DNA of 64,000 nt from Paucimonas lemoignei (GCA_900475325.1 LS483371.1:1798001-1862000); one strand, 5' to 3'. Positions 8,651 to 17,110 are shown, counted from the stretch's first letter. Numbers and translations are program-made. Notes: generated by a model not told the origin, from the sequence alone.

Positions 8651-9453
8651 TTGAGGATCTCCCGGCATACCAGTTTGTCGTGGGGCACGCCGAGCAGTTC
8701 GCAGACAATGCCGCACAGCTCGGTTTGCCGGGGCGCGGCGTCAAGGTTCAGGCTGAAGGCATCGCCCAGCACGAACAGCGGGACTTCCCGTTCTTCGGGC
8801 AGCAAGCCGTTATGGGAGCGGTCGTTGTTCATGCCGTGGTCGGCGGTTACCAGTACCTGATAACCGGCGTCGAGCCAGCCTTGCAGGTAGTCGGCGAGGA
8901 TGATGTCGACGCTGCGTGCGCTGTTGCGGTATTGCGGGCTGTCGAGGCCGTGCTTGTGCCCGGCGTCGTCGATATTCATGGGGTGGATCAGGAGCAGGTT
9001 GGGAGCGTGTCTGACCAGCAGGCTCTGCGCGTCGGCGAACAAGTGCGAGTCAGGGTAATGGTCGGCGTAATAGAAATGCCCGTGCTGGATTGGCAGTTCG
9101 ATGTCGTCGGTGTGGCGATCCCGGGCAGCGTCGAACGGCGTGCGGTTGTACAACTCGCTGACCCAGTGATAAGCCGCCGCAGCGGTGGTCAGCCCGGCGT
9201 CGGTGGCGTAATGGAACATGCTGCGCTGGTTCGACAGCCGTGAAACCTGGTTATGCACGATGCCACTTTCGATAGGCGGCACGCCGGTCAGGATACATTC
9301 GTACAAGGGCCGCGACAGCGCTGGCAACTCGCATTCGAGCTTGTACAACGCGGCTCGGCCTGCGCTGCTGTAAGCCTGAAGATGACCCATGGCATGCCGG
9401 GCGACTTCGTAATTGAGGCCGTCGAGCACCACGAGGATGACGTTGTGTTTCAT
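8647..9453 (-). CDS. Alkaline-phosphatase-superfamily (nucleotide pyrophosphatase/phosphodiesterase-type) enzyme
   Basis: A 268-residue protein with the metal-binding pattern of the alkaline phosphatase superfamily: VILVVLDGLNYE near the N-terminus (first aspartate), SRPLYECILTGVPP in the position of the usual Ser/Thr nucleophile region, IDDAGHKHG (Asp/His pair) and VLVTADHGMNND (Asp-His). Family members hydrolyse phosphodiesters, phosphonates or nucleotide pyrophosphates. No signal peptide is seen, so it probably acts in the cytosol on the imported compound. It sits between the binding-protein gene and the permeases of one operon and overlaps the permease start by four bases. The substrate cannot be named from the sequence. 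A phosphonoacetate-hydrolase-like activity is one possibility. Confidence 0.85.
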   Translation of the reverse strand: MKHNVILVVLDGLNYEVARHAMGHLQAYSSAGRAALYKLECELPALSRPLYECILTGVPPIESGIVHNQVSRLSNQRSMFHYATDAGLTTAAAAYHWVSELYNRTPFDAARDRHTDDIELPIQHGHFYYADHYPDSHLFADAQSLLVRHAPNLLLIHPMNIDDAGHKHGLDSPQYRNSARSVDIILADYLQGWLDAGYQVLVTADHGMNNDRSHNGLLPEEREVPLFVLGDAFSLNLDAAPRQTELCGIVCELLGVPHDKLVCREILK

Positions 9454-9494
9454 GAGCCAGTCGCTCCGACGGGATTCGTTACGGGGAGGGCGAT

Positions 9495-9518
9495 AAAAAA
9501 GGCCTCATCCTTGAGGCC
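9495..9518 (-). terminator. Intra-operon hairpin after the binding-protein gene
   Basis: On the minus strand ggcctcaaggatgaggcc forms an 8-bp stem followed by TTTTTT, ten bases past the stop of the binding-protein gene and before the phosphatase gene. Such partial terminators let the binding protein be made in excess over the membrane components. Confidence 0.85.
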
Positions 9519-9527
9519 GGTAGCGCA

Positions 9528-10595
9528 TTACTGCATTTCGATGATGACTTGCTCGTTCCACATCTGCGGCAGCTTCTTGGAAGTCGTTTCCCATGCGGCG
9601 GCGTCTTTGATTGGGGTCACGCCTTTGTACTGCTCGTTAGGCAACAGCTTGGCCTGAACCTCAGCTGGCAGCTTGATGTGCTCGGCGCGGATCGGGCGCG
9701 CATTGCCTTTTGCCAGGTTGATCTGGCCTGCATCGCTGAAGATGTATTCGCGAGCCAGCTTGGCGGCGTTCGGGTTCTTCGCGTACTTGTTGATGATGGT
9801 GGTGTAGCCGGAAATCACCGAACCGTCGGACGGGATCAGCACCACGTAGTCATCCGGGTTGGTCATCTTGGCTTTGTAGCTCAGGCCGTTGAAGTCCCAG
9901 ACCACACCCACTTCCACTTCGCCTTTTTCCATGCTCTGGATGTTCGGGTTGTTCAACGCCAGACGTTTCTGCTTGGCCAGCTCGGTGAACAACTGCAGGC
10001 CAGGCGCGATGTTGCTCTCGTCGCCTTTCATGGCGATGGCTGCAGCCAGAACGCCGTTCGCGGCCTGGGCTGCGGTGCTGACGTCACCGATGGTGACTTT
10101 GTACTTGCCGGTTTTCAGGTCTGACCATTTGGTCGGCACTTCAGAACCGTGCAGCAGCTTCTTGTTGACCACAAAGGCGATGGTGCCGGTGTAGGCCAGT
10201 GCCCAGTGACCGTCTTTGTCCTTGGCCCAGTCCGGAACCTGGTCCCAAGTGCTTGGCTTGTAAGGTTGCGTCACGCCCTTGGTGGCAGCGATAGGGCCGA
10301 AGGCTGCACCCACGTCGCCGATGTCAGCGCTGGCGTTGTCTTTTTCCGCGTCGAACTTGGCGATTTCCTGGGCCGAGCTCATGTCGGTGTCCATGTGCTT
10401 GAGACCGTATTTGGCCTGCAGGTCCGCCCAGGTGTCCTTCCAGTTCGCCCAGTCGTCCGGCATGCCGACGCTGTTGACCGCGCCTTCAGTCTTGGCGGCG
10501 GCTTCGAGGGTTTTCAGGTCTACGTCCGCGGCCATGACCGAGGTGCTCAACGCAATAGCGGAACCGAGGAGTGATGCCAGCAAAAGGTGTTTCAT
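9528..10595 (-). CDS. Periplasmic substrate-binding protein of the ABC importer
   Basis: A 355-residue protein. The start at 10595 is preceded by AAGGAG at good spacing and opens a Sec signal peptide, MKHLLLASLLGSAIALSTSVMA, cleaved before ADVDLKTLE. The rest has the look of type-II binding proteins of the spermidine/iron/2-aminoethylphosphonate cluster (AAKTEGAVNSVGMPDDWANW, GDVGAAFGPIAATKG, VGVVWDFNGLSYK, VISGYTTIINKYAKNP). It is the first gene of the minus-strand transport operon and is followed by a partial terminator. A candidate GntR operator lies about 60 bases upstream of its start. The ligand is unknown. Confidence 0.92.
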   Translation of the reverse strand: MKHLLLASLLGSAIALSTSVMAADVDLKTLEAAAKTEGAVNSVGMPDDWANWKDTWADLQAKYGLKHMDTDMSSAQEIAKFDAEKDNASADIGDVGAAFGPIAATKGVTQPYKPSTWDQVPDWAKDKDGHWALAYTGTIAFVVNKKLLHGSEVPTKWSDLKTGKYKVTIGDVSTAAQAANGVLAAAIAMKGDESNIAPGLQLFTELAKQKRLALNNPNIQSMEKGEVEVGVVWDFNGLSYKAKMTNPDDYVVLIPSDGSVISGYTTIINKYAKNPNAAKLAREYIFSDAGQINLAKGNARPIRAEHIKLPAEVQAKLLPNEQYKGVTPIKDAAAWETTSKKLPQMWNEQVIIEMQ

Positions 10596-10653
10596 TCGAA
10601 GCTCCTTGTGCACTTCTTAATGATCTATTGAGAAGTGATCGTTGCGGGTGGGT

Positions 10654-10665
10654 TGGTCTAGGTCA
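10654..10665. promoter_or_regulatory. Candidate GntR/UTRA operator 1
   Basis: TGGTCTAGGTCA, two mismatches from the perfect palindrome TGGTCTAGACCA. It lies about 60 bases upstream of the binding-protein start. The central GTnTAnAC pattern is known for HutC/GntR regulators. Confidence 0.55.
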
Positions 10666-10931
10666 GCAATACCTGAGCCAAGTTAAGCTTTTTCGATGAC
10701 ATTTTTATGTTGGTACGGTGTGGCAGGCGCCTGTGCCTTGGGCACACGGGCCATCGCGAGATAAGCGTAGACCATGATCAAAGCCTTGATCTGCAAGGGT
10801 TGAACCCGTGTTGAACGCTGGATTGGCACGCTTTGTGATGCGCCCTGTCATGCGCCAGTCATCTACGCTCATTAGGCTGTTGCGACACACAAGGCGGTGC
10901 GAAGCGCCCAACCTGTGCGCTGTTTTGGCGC

Positions 10932-10943
10932 TGGTCTAGTCCA
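10932..10943. promoter_or_regulatory. Candidate GntR/UTRA operator 2
   Basis: TGGTCTAGTCCA, one mismatch from TGGTCTAGACCA, ending 13 bases before the regulator's start codon and touching its ribosome binding site. This placement suggests autorepression. Confidence 0.6.
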
Positions 10944-10956
10944 GAAAGGTAACTCG

Positions 10957-11676
10957 ATGCGCGAAGAAGTACCCCGTGCGGTGACGACGATCTGTACTGC
11001 GTTGCAGGAACAGATCGAGCACGGCCTGTTGCCTCCCGGCAGCAAGCTGCCCGCTGAACGCAAACTGAGCGAGGTCTTCGACACCACGCGTATCACCCTG
11101 CGTGAGGCCTTGGTGCAGCTCGAAGCCCTTGGGCTGATCTACCGTGAGGAGCGTCGCGGCTGGTTCATCTCGCCGCCGCGCCTGGCCTATGACCTGATGC
11201 GCCGCAGCCACTTTCACGCCATGGTCAGTGCACAAGGGCGGGTGGCTGATACCCAGGTGATTTCGGCGCGCCTGCAACCTGCGTCAGCGCGGATCTGCGA
11301 AATGCTGCAACTGCCAGCGCTGTCCAGCGTGATCCAGATCTGCCGCGCGCGGCGCATCGATCAGCGGCTGGTGCTGTATGTGGAGCACTACCTGAACCCG
11401 GAGTATTTCCCTGGCATTCTGGACAGCGATCTGAATCAGTCACTGACTGAGCTGTACGCCAGCCGTTATGACTTACGTTATGGTCAGGTGCGCTTTGAGA
11501 TGGTTCCTACGGCGTTGCATGCCGAAGCCGCGGCGGCGCTGAAAGTCTCCCTCGGCAGCCCCGGACTGCGCATCGCTCGGGTCAACTTCGACCAGAATGG
11601 CCGCTTGATTGACTGCGACCTGGAATACTGGCGGCACGATGCAATTCATGTGAGCGCGGTGGTGCGGGATATATGA
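10957..11676 (+). CDS. GntR-family transcriptional regulator with UTRA (HutC-type) domain
   Basis: A 239-residue regulator starting at ATG 10957 behind AGAAAGG. The winged-helix GntR domain covers residues 1-75, with LLPPGSKLPAERKLSEVF and RITLREALVQLEALGLIYREERRGWF. The UTRA ligand domain follows, with VISARLQPASARICEMLQL, IQICRARRIDQRLVLYVEHYL, and at the end RVNFDQNGRLIDCDLEYWRHDAI. It is divergent from the ABC importer operon, which it probably controls in response to the transported phosphorylated ligand or a derivative. Two matching TGGTCTAG sites flank the intergenic region. Confidence 0.92.
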   Translation: MREEVPRAVTTICTALQEQIEHGLLPPGSKLPAERKLSEVFDTTRITLREALVQLEALGLIYREERRGWFISPPRLAYDLMRRSHFHAMVSAQGRVADTQVISARLQPASARICEMLQLPALSSVIQICRARRIDQRLVLYVEHYLNPEYFPGILDSDLNQSLTELYASRYDLRYGQVRFEMVPTALHAEAAAALKVSLGSPGLRIARVNFDQNGRLIDCDLEYWRHDAIHVSAVVRDI

Positions 11677-11725
11677 GCAGGCAGCGATATCTGAAACACC
11701 CGGTAATCCGGTAGACCTCGGACCT

Positions 11726-11815
11726 GTGGGAGCGAATTTATTCGCGAAGACAATGTTGTGCCCGATGAAGATTCATCGAATGTACTGGCCTCTTCGCGAG
11801 CAAGCTCGCTCCCAC
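11726..11815. repeat. REPIN with unlike arms (chimeric)
   Basis: The left arm is of the AT type (gcgaatttattcgcgaag) and the right arm of the GC type (cttcgcgagcaagctcgc), both bounded by gtggg/cccac. The two arms therefore come from two subfamilies. Confidence 0.88.
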
Positions 11816-11817
11816 AG

Positions 11818-11876
11818 GCCCTATGTTTGCTGCGCGACAGCGCTATGGCAGGGACACAGCGGAATCTCCCACAGAG
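11818..11876. repeat. Conserved REPIN tail
   Basis: About 60 bases directly after the REPIN (tgtttgctgcgcgacagcg to gaatctcccacag) recur after another REPIN at 27878-27941. It contains a remnant cccacag end and is probably a decayed extra REP unit. Confidence 0.55.
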
Positions 11877-11888
11877 ATCGCATTTCAA

Positions 11889-11963
11889 CTGTAGGAGCTG
11901 CCGCAGGCTGCGAAGGCGGTGTATCTGCCGTACGCAATTCGCAGCCTTCGGCAGCTCCTACAG
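11889..11963. repeat. REPIN, taggagctgc-arm family, overlapping the mscS stop codon
   Basis: Arms ctgtaggagctgccgcaggc and the reverse complement near 11940-11963. The stop codon of the MscS gene (11958-11960) lies inside the right arm, so the last codons of the gene and the repeat are joined. Confidence 0.85.
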
Positions 11964-14138
11964 GGTCGCGGCGCTGTCGGGTTCTACTTTTGCCCCGCCC
12001 GCCGTCATCACCTGCACGCTCAACCTCGGCGTCGCCAGGTCCATGCCCGCTTCATCCAGATGCCGCTTCAATGACAGGTTGAACGCCCGGGACACTTCCC
12101 ATTGTTTGATCGGCGCGGTCTTGAAGCGCGCTCGCAGGATCGCATTGCCGGACTCGAAGCTTTCCACACCCTGGAATTCCAGAGGCGACCAGATATTGCG
12201 CCGTTGCAACGGGTCAGCGCGCATTTTCGTGCCCACATCGCGGATCAGCTTGAGGGCGTCGTCGATCTTCATGTTGGCCGGGATGGCAATGCGGAAAATC
12301 GCATAGCCGAATTCCCGCGAGTAGTTCTGGATGCTCTTGATCTCGCTAAACGGAATGGTGTGCACGATGCCGTCTATGTCCCGTAGCCGCACGGTTCGGA
12401 TGGTCAGGCCTTCGACCGTACCCAGGTGTCCGCCGACGTCCACGTAATCATCAATGGCCAGAGAGTCTTCGATGATGATGAACAGCCCGGTGATCAGATC
12501 CGCCACCAGTGACTGTGCGCCGAAGCCGATGGCCAGGCCGATCACACCCGCACCAGCCAGCAGCGGCGTGACGTTCATGCCCATGTTCGCCAGCGCGACA
12601 ATCAGCGCAATGATGAAAATCGCCACGAACAGCACGTTACGAATCAGCGGCATCATGGTCTGCGCCCGGGCATTGGCCACGCCTTTGCGCGAGCGGGTCA
12701 GGGCGTGATGAACGGCCGTGTCGCTGACGATCCACACCAGCCAGGCGAACAGAAGGGTCGCGATCAGGCTGAACAGCTTGACGCTGATGTCATGGCCATC
12801 GCCGTCGGCAAACCGGATCAACGACAGGCCCCAGACGCGCAGGCCCAATTCGATGAACACCACCCAGACCAACAGATGCACCAGGGTGTAGAAGAAATTG
12901 TTCAGCCGGTCCGAATACAGCGCGTGGCGTTTGTGCCCATGCCGAGGGCGCAGCGCATGCCGGCGCACCAGCCCGTGTATCACCATGCAGATCACCAGCA
13001 ACACCGTGCAGATCAGCGCCTGCCGCAAGGCGGTGCTGGTGTCACCAGCGGAGAAGAACGTGGCGAACAGCGACACCGCCACCAGCATCAGCGCCGGGAC
13101 ATACCAGTAGGTGCCGAGGATCTCGATGGTGTCGCTCAGTGCACGGCGGGTCAGGCGACGCGGCAGCGGCTGGTTGCGGATCAAGTGGGCGATGGGGCGA
13201 CGGAACCGCAGGATAAACAGCCCGCTGAACAGCGCCGCCATGACGTTGGCGCAGGTCGCGGCGGTGTGGGCCAGATGTATGCCGAGGCTGGCGATCAGGC
13301 GCGGATCGCTGAGTGCCTCGCCAAAGGCCGCGAAACTGCCGATCAGCCACAACGGCCGGAACGCTTGATGGCGCAGGATATACAAAGCCTTGTGGCGATG
13401 CGGGCCATCAAGAACAGAAAACGCTATCACGCAAATCGCAGAAAACAGGGTGCCGACTACCAACGCATAGGCCAAGACCATGGCCAGGTCCTTGCCCAGT
13501 GACGAAGGCAGGTTGTAGCTCAGGTAAACGGTGAACACTAACGCAATCAGCCACGGCCCCAGCTTGCGCAGGGCGAAGCGCAGCAGGTCCAGGGTTCGGG
13601 GATTGCGCGGTAATTCCTCTGATAAACCAAAGCGCACCCGCACCCAGTGGCTGAGCCACATCAGCGCCGCCGCCAGCAGGCTCCAGAGCAGTAGCACAAG
13701 CGCGAAGCCGACGATCACCGGCAACCATTGATTGGCGGGCAGGAGCAGGGCAACGAACTCGTCCTGGGCCAGATCGATTTCCTCGGACCAGCGAGTGAGG
13801 GGGCTGTCTGCGCCAGAGAACTTCTTCTCCAACTCACCCAGGCTGCTGCCGATCAACCCCAGCACGCCTTGATCGCTGCCGGGCTGGGCTTTTTTCGTTG
13901 CGTCGCGAAGTTTTTTCAGATCGGTGAGCAACTGGGCGCGCTGCTGATCGTTCTCCAGGCTTTTGATCACCTCATCCAGAGACTGACCCAGCGGCTCTTG
14001 TGCCTGGGGCTGAGTTTTCGACCCGCCCCCCAGGACACCCGGCAAGGCGACGGCTTGGGCGGCATTGAGCGGCAGCAGTGCCAGCAGGCAGACCAGAAAC
14101 AGGCGTTGGAGCAGGGAAAAGCAGGGGGAAGCGGTCAC
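11958..14138 (-). CDS. Mechanosensitive ion channel, MscS family (YbiO-like)
   Basis: A 726-residue inner-membrane channel that opens on osmotic downshock to release solutes. A signal peptide (MTASPCFSLLQRLFLVCLLALLPLNAAQA) precedes a periplasmic region with a short coiled coil (QSLDEVIKSLENDQQRAQLLTDLKKLRD). Several transmembrane helices follow, and then the MscS core: the pore helix LLAGAGVIGLAIGFGAQSLVADLITGLFIIIED, then the beta domain YVDVGGHLGTVEGLTIRTVRLRDIDG and the C-terminal cage RIAIPANMKIDDALKLI. Length and layout match E. coli YbiO (741 residues). The stop codon sits within a REP arm. It is likely monocistronic, with a small membrane-protein gene 141 bases upstream on the same strand. 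Confidence 0.92.
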   Translation of the reverse strand: MTASPCFSLLQRLFLVCLLALLPLNAAQAVALPGVLGGGSKTQPQAQEPLGQSLDEVIKSLENDQQRAQLLTDLKKLRDATKKAQPGSDQGVLGLIGSSLGELEKKFSGADSPLTRWSEEIDLAQDEFVALLLPANQWLPVIVGFALVLLLWSLLAAALMWLSHWVRVRFGLSEELPRNPRTLDLLRFALRKLGPWLIALVFTVYLSYNLPSSLGKDLAMVLAYALVVGTLFSAICVIAFSVLDGPHRHKALYILRHQAFRPLWLIGSFAAFGEALSDPRLIASLGIHLAHTAATCANVMAALFSGLFILRFRRPIAHLIRNQPLPRRLTRRALSDTIEILGTYWYVPALMLVAVSLFATFFSAGDTSTALRQALICTVLLVICMVIHGLVRRHALRPRHGHKRHALYSDRLNNFFYTLVHLLVWVVFIELGLRVWGLSLIRFADGDGHDISVKLFSLIATLLFAWLVWIVSDTAVHHALTRSRKGVANARAQTMMPLIRNVLFVAIFIIALIVALANMGMNVTPLLAGAGVIGLAIGFGAQSLVADLITGLFIIIEDSLAIDDYVDVGGHLGTVEGLTIRTVRLRDIDGIVHTIPFSEIKSIQNYSREFGYAIFRIAIPANMKIDDALKLIRDVGTKMRADPLQRRNIWSPLEFQGVESFESGNAILRARFKTAPIKQWEVSRAFNLSLKRHLDEAGMDLATPRLSVQVMTAGGAKVEPDSAATL

Positions 14139-14279
14139 CGGGCTGTAAACCTCGAATCGACATCGGTACGCCGCAAGCCGAACGGCCGGGCATGAATGAA
14201 CAATGAGTTTACGAGTGGTGCGCGCGCTTTGCGAGTCGCAATTCAGCCCTGCGGCCCACGTGATCCGTGAGGTCGTGAC

Positions 14280-14444
14280 TCACGTGAGCTTTTCCAGAAT
14301 CTTCCAGCACGCCGTCCCGATCAGAGACATCACGCCCAGCCAGATCATCAGCACACCCACTGGGCGCTCCTGAAAGCTATAACCCACACACAGCAACAGC
14401 ATCCCGCCGGTTACCGGCAGCAGCAGTGTGAAAAACGCATCCAT
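14280..14444 (-). CDS. Small membrane protein, 54 residues, unknown function
   Basis: The frame from ATG 14444 to TGA 14280 gives a product beginning MDAFFTLLLPVTGGMLLLCV and ending CWKILEKLT. GAGGTG lies seven bases before the start. The composition is two hydrophobic helices (residues 4-22 and 31-46) joined by a short charged loop YSFQERPVG, so it is probably a small inner-membrane hairpin. It lies upstream of and on the same strand as the MscS gene, but a functional link is unproven. I do not recognise a family. Confidence 0.65.
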   Translation of the reverse strand: MDAFFTLLLPVTGGMLLLCVGYSFQERPVGVLMIWLGVMSLIGTACWKILEKLT

Positions 14445-14537
14445 TGCATCGCACCTCATGAGGGCGGGATGCCTTCAGTGTAGGTGGAATTTGTAGATAC
14501 GATCTTGGTGTGCTCTTGCGGATTGTGCCCATTAAAC

Positions 14538-14619
14538 CTAATCAGGTCTTGCATTGAACACCGTCAGCACGTTCATCAGATTCGTCACGTCGTGGATCGA
14601 GTGAGTGGCGAGCGGACTG
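14538..14619 (-). pseudogene. Remnant of an M18 aminopeptidase (ApeB-like) C-terminus
   Basis: On the minus strand the frame ending at a TAG (14538-14540) reads SPLATHSI-HDVTNLMNVLTVFNARPD. It aligns with the C-terminus of the intact apeB 700 bases away ([32 protein letters not shown]), with a small internal gap and similar nucleotides. It has an upstream in-frame stop and no start, so it is a dead fragment. The rest of the interval 14445-14844 shows no gene and is AT-rich toward 14700, where a promoter for the next gene is likely. Confidence 0.55.
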
Positions 14620-14844
14620 ATTCAAGGTACCGGTCGTTTTAACGTGAGGAGTTAATATTCCAAGGTCGATAATTACCCGGCCACTGGAGTGTAACGTGTA
14701 GTGAGGGTTATATATTTTATGGGTATAGATTCTGCGGGGGGTATTTACAACGGATCTAGCTTTTGATCGGCTCACAATTGCCTCGGTACGCTTTTTATTC
14801 TTCAATCGTGTGACCACAAACAGTCACGTTCAAGGAGATGAATA

Positions 14845-15204
14845 ATGACTGCTCAAAGAGAAAGTGTTTTGCCAGCCCCCACACTGCCACAGGCCGTCGA
14901 TGGAGCGTTAAGCCTGACCGTAATACAGAAAGATGGGATTGTTGTGCGAGTACCCCTTTATAGCAATATAAAAGAGGGAGATCAGGTGTCTACTCCTTTT
15001 GAAGGATTGCCGAAAGCGCCCCTTGTACAGTTCCCACCCGTTCATGTGGTAACGGCTGCTGACATTGCCAATGGACTGATGAATCTGACTTTGCCACCCG
15101 GTTATGTATGGAAGGAGTGGAGAACATTTGAAACTTATTATCATATCGCCAGCTCCGATGGTCTGGCGGACTCCCCTAAGATTAAAGTTGATGTGAAGCA
15201 ATAG
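14845..15204 (+). CDS. Small hypothetical protein, single adhesin-like beta domain
   Basis: A 119-residue product starting MTAQRESVLPAPTLPQAVDG behind a strong AAGGAGAT ribosome binding site. No signal peptide or membrane segment. The pattern PQAVDGALSL...GIVVRVPLYSNIKEGDQV...VVTAADIANGLMNLTLPPGY resembles one unit of the beta-sandwich repeats of large Pseudomonas surface proteins, here as a lone domain. This is inference from pattern only. Its base composition is clearly more AT-rich than the neighbours', and it lies next to an aminopeptidase remnant, which suggests acquisition by transfer. Confidence 0.7.
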   Translation: MTAQRESVLPAPTLPQAVDGALSLTVIQKDGIVVRVPLYSNIKEGDQVSTPFEGLPKAPLVQFPPVHVVTAADIANGLMNLTLPPGYVWKEWRTFETYYHIASSDGLADSPKIKVDVKQ

Positions 15205-15301
15205 CTGTAGCTTATAAGTATCTTGCCTGGGTAGTAGAAGATGATGCGGCGTTATTAAGTGCTGATCACACCTCTTTGGGTATGATCAGCACTTCGATGG
15301 G

Positions 15302-16591
15302 TTAAGGCAACTCATGACTCGCATAAAACGCGCCCAGCACTTTCACCAGATGCGCCAGGTCATGGCTCCCCGCCAGTTCGCGGATCGAATGCATGGCGAA
15401 GGTCGGCAGGCCGATGTCTACGGTGCGCACGCCCAGGTGGCTGGCGGTGATCGGGCCGATGGTTGAGCCGCAGGCCATGTCGCTGCGCACCACGAAGCTC
15501 TGCACCGGCACTTCTTCGGCCATACACAGGTGGCGGAAGAACCCGGCGGTTTCGCTGTTGGTCGCGTAGCGCTGGTTGCTGTTGACCTTGATCACCGGGC
15601 CAGCGTTGAGTTTCGGGCCGTGGTTGGCGTCGTGTTTCTCGGCGTAATTAGGGTGGATGCCGTGGGCGTTGTCGGCCGAGACCAGCAACGACTTCTGGAT
15701 GGTGCGCACGTAATCGGCGCCATCGGGCAGCAGGCGCTGAATGATCTGCTCCAGCATCGGGCCGTCTGCGCCGCAGGTTGACGACGAGCCCACTTCTTCG
15801 TGGTCGGTGCAGACCAGCAGGCAGGTTTCGTCGGTGTCCGTACCCAGCAGCGCTTGCAGACCGGCGTAGCAGGACAGCAGGTTATCAAGGCGCGCCCCGG
15901 CGATGAAGTCGGCATTGAGCCCGACCACCGCAGCGCTTTGCGTATCGTAGAAGCTCAGCTCGTAATCAAGCACCACGTCGGCGTTCAGACCGTGCTCGCG
16001 GGCCAGTTGGTCGGTGAGCAGGGCGCGGAAGTCGGCGCGTTCGTCGCCGGCTACCTGGGCCAGGATCGGCGGCAGCTCGGTCTGCGGGTTGATCGTCCAG
16101 CCTTCATTGGCGGTGCGATTGAGGTGGATCGCCAGGTTCGGGATCACCGCAATCGGCAGTTTGAAATCGATCAACTGGCTTTCGACCTTGCCGTCACGAC
16201 GGAATGTCACCCGACCGGCCAGGGACAGGTCGCGGTCAAACCATGGGGCAAGCAATGCGCCGCCGTAAACTTCGACACCCAGTTGCCAGAAACCCTGGCG
16301 TTGCAGCTCAGGTTGCGGCTTGACCCGCAGGCACGGGCTGTCAGTGTGGGCGCCGACCATGCGAATACCGCCGGTCAGCGGCGATTGCCGACCCAGGCGA
16401 AACGCCACAATGGAGGAGTCGTTACGGGTGACGTAGTACTTGCCCCCGGTTTCAGTCGCCCAGGTTTCGCGCTCGTCCAGACGCTGGAAGCCAGACGCTT
16501 CAAGGTGTTGAACGAGAGTGGCAGTGGCATGGAACGGGGTAGGGGAGGCCTTGAGGAAGTCGATCAGGCCTTGGTTCAACTCTTCGCGCAT
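15302..16591 (-). CDS. apeB: M18-family aminopeptidase (aspartyl aminopeptidase-like)
   Basis: A 429-residue zinc aminopeptidase. The start at 16591 ([22 protein letters not shown]) follows GGAG and matches the family's N-terminus. Metal-site motifs are visible: [13 protein letters not shown] (His-Asp), [15 protein letters not shown] (bridging Asp), [19 protein letters not shown] (catalytic Glu pair) and [12 protein letters not shown] near the C-terminus, ending [18 protein letters not shown] with the last metal histidine. It removes N-terminal, often acidic, residues in the cytosol. It stands between an accessory gene and a modular repeat copy. Confidence 0.95.
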   Translation of the reverse strand: MREELNQGLIDFLKASPTPFHATATLVQHLEASGFQRLDERETWATETGGKYYVTRNDSSIVAFRLGRQSPLTGGIRMVGAHTDSPCLRVKPQPELQRQGFWQLGVEVYGGALLAPWFDRDLSLAGRVTFRRDGKVESQLIDFKLPIAVIPNLAIHLNRTANEGWTINPQTELPPILAQVAGDERADFRALLTDQLAREHGLNADVVLDYELSFYDTQSAAVVGLNADFIAGARLDNLLSCYAGLQALLGTDTDETCLLVCTDHEEVGSSSTCGADGPMLEQIIQRLLPDGADYVRTIQKSLLVSADNAHGIHPNYAEKHDANHGPKLNAGPVIKVNSNQRYATNSETAGFFRHLCMAEEVPVQSFVVRSDMACGSTIGPITASHLGVRTVDIGLPTFAMHSIRELAGSHDLAHLVKVLGAFYASHELP

Positions 16592-16680
16592 AAATAGCTC
16601 CAGACAGCAATGGCGGGAGTTTACCGTATTGATCTGTGTCGTGTTGTTGCGGGTGTGCTTATCTGCGCAAGAACGCAAGA

Positions 16681-17110
16681 CCTGTAAATACTCTGTTGGG
16701 AGTGCCCTGATACCATGTATTTCCAGCAGCGGCGGCGACGCTGATTCACCTTTGCGCCTCTGCTAAGCAGATTTGCTTTTGCTTTTCCTGCCACGATTTC
16801 CCAGACGACGCAAAAATGCGCGTCGGGAGGCTGAGTGGAGGTGCCGTGGGGTGGGTCGCTCGGCATGGATGCCGAGCGAGCGCCGTTGGGCCATGGATGG
16901 CCCGTCGGCGCGTGCCCTCCCCACGGTGCCGGAGCGAAGGAACCGCCGCGAAGCGGGGGCCGTACGCCAGCGCAGAGGTTTTGGTTACTTTTGGCACCAA
17001 AAGTGACCCGGCCGTCAGGACGGAACCTGACTCAGCAGCGCCCGGATGCTGTTGTTGCTACTCGATTCAAGGCGCAGCGCTTTGATTCTCCGAAGCTACA
17101 GACATACAAG
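16681..17110. repeat. Modular palindromic intergenic repeat, short inverted copy (about 430 bp)
   Basis: Inverted relative to the 4502-5220 copy and lacking its internal 280-bp module. Both ends match the long copy: the end at 16681 is cctgtaaatactctgttggg and the end at 17110 is ctacagacatacaag. The central palindromes ggttacttttggcacc/aaaagtgacc, gggccatggatggccc and ctcggcatggatgccgag are conserved. It fills most of the gene-free interval 16592-17198. Confidence 0.85.

Larger units (their letters stand above)
10596..10956. promoter_or_regulatory. Divergent regulatory region of the transport operon and the GntR gene
   Basis: A 361-base gene-free interval between the binding-protein gene and the regulator. 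It contains two TGGTCTAG-based sites (annotated separately), AT-rich stretches near 10680-10720 (aagctttttcgatgacattt) that could hold promoter elements, and the hairpin-forming tgccttgggcacacgg near 10735. No gene is supported in it. Confidence 0.6.

Noticed and set aside
14542..14817. A 91-codon minus-strand frame
   Set aside because: No ribosome binding site and odd composition; the recognisable aminopeptidase remnant lies in a different frame of the same strand.
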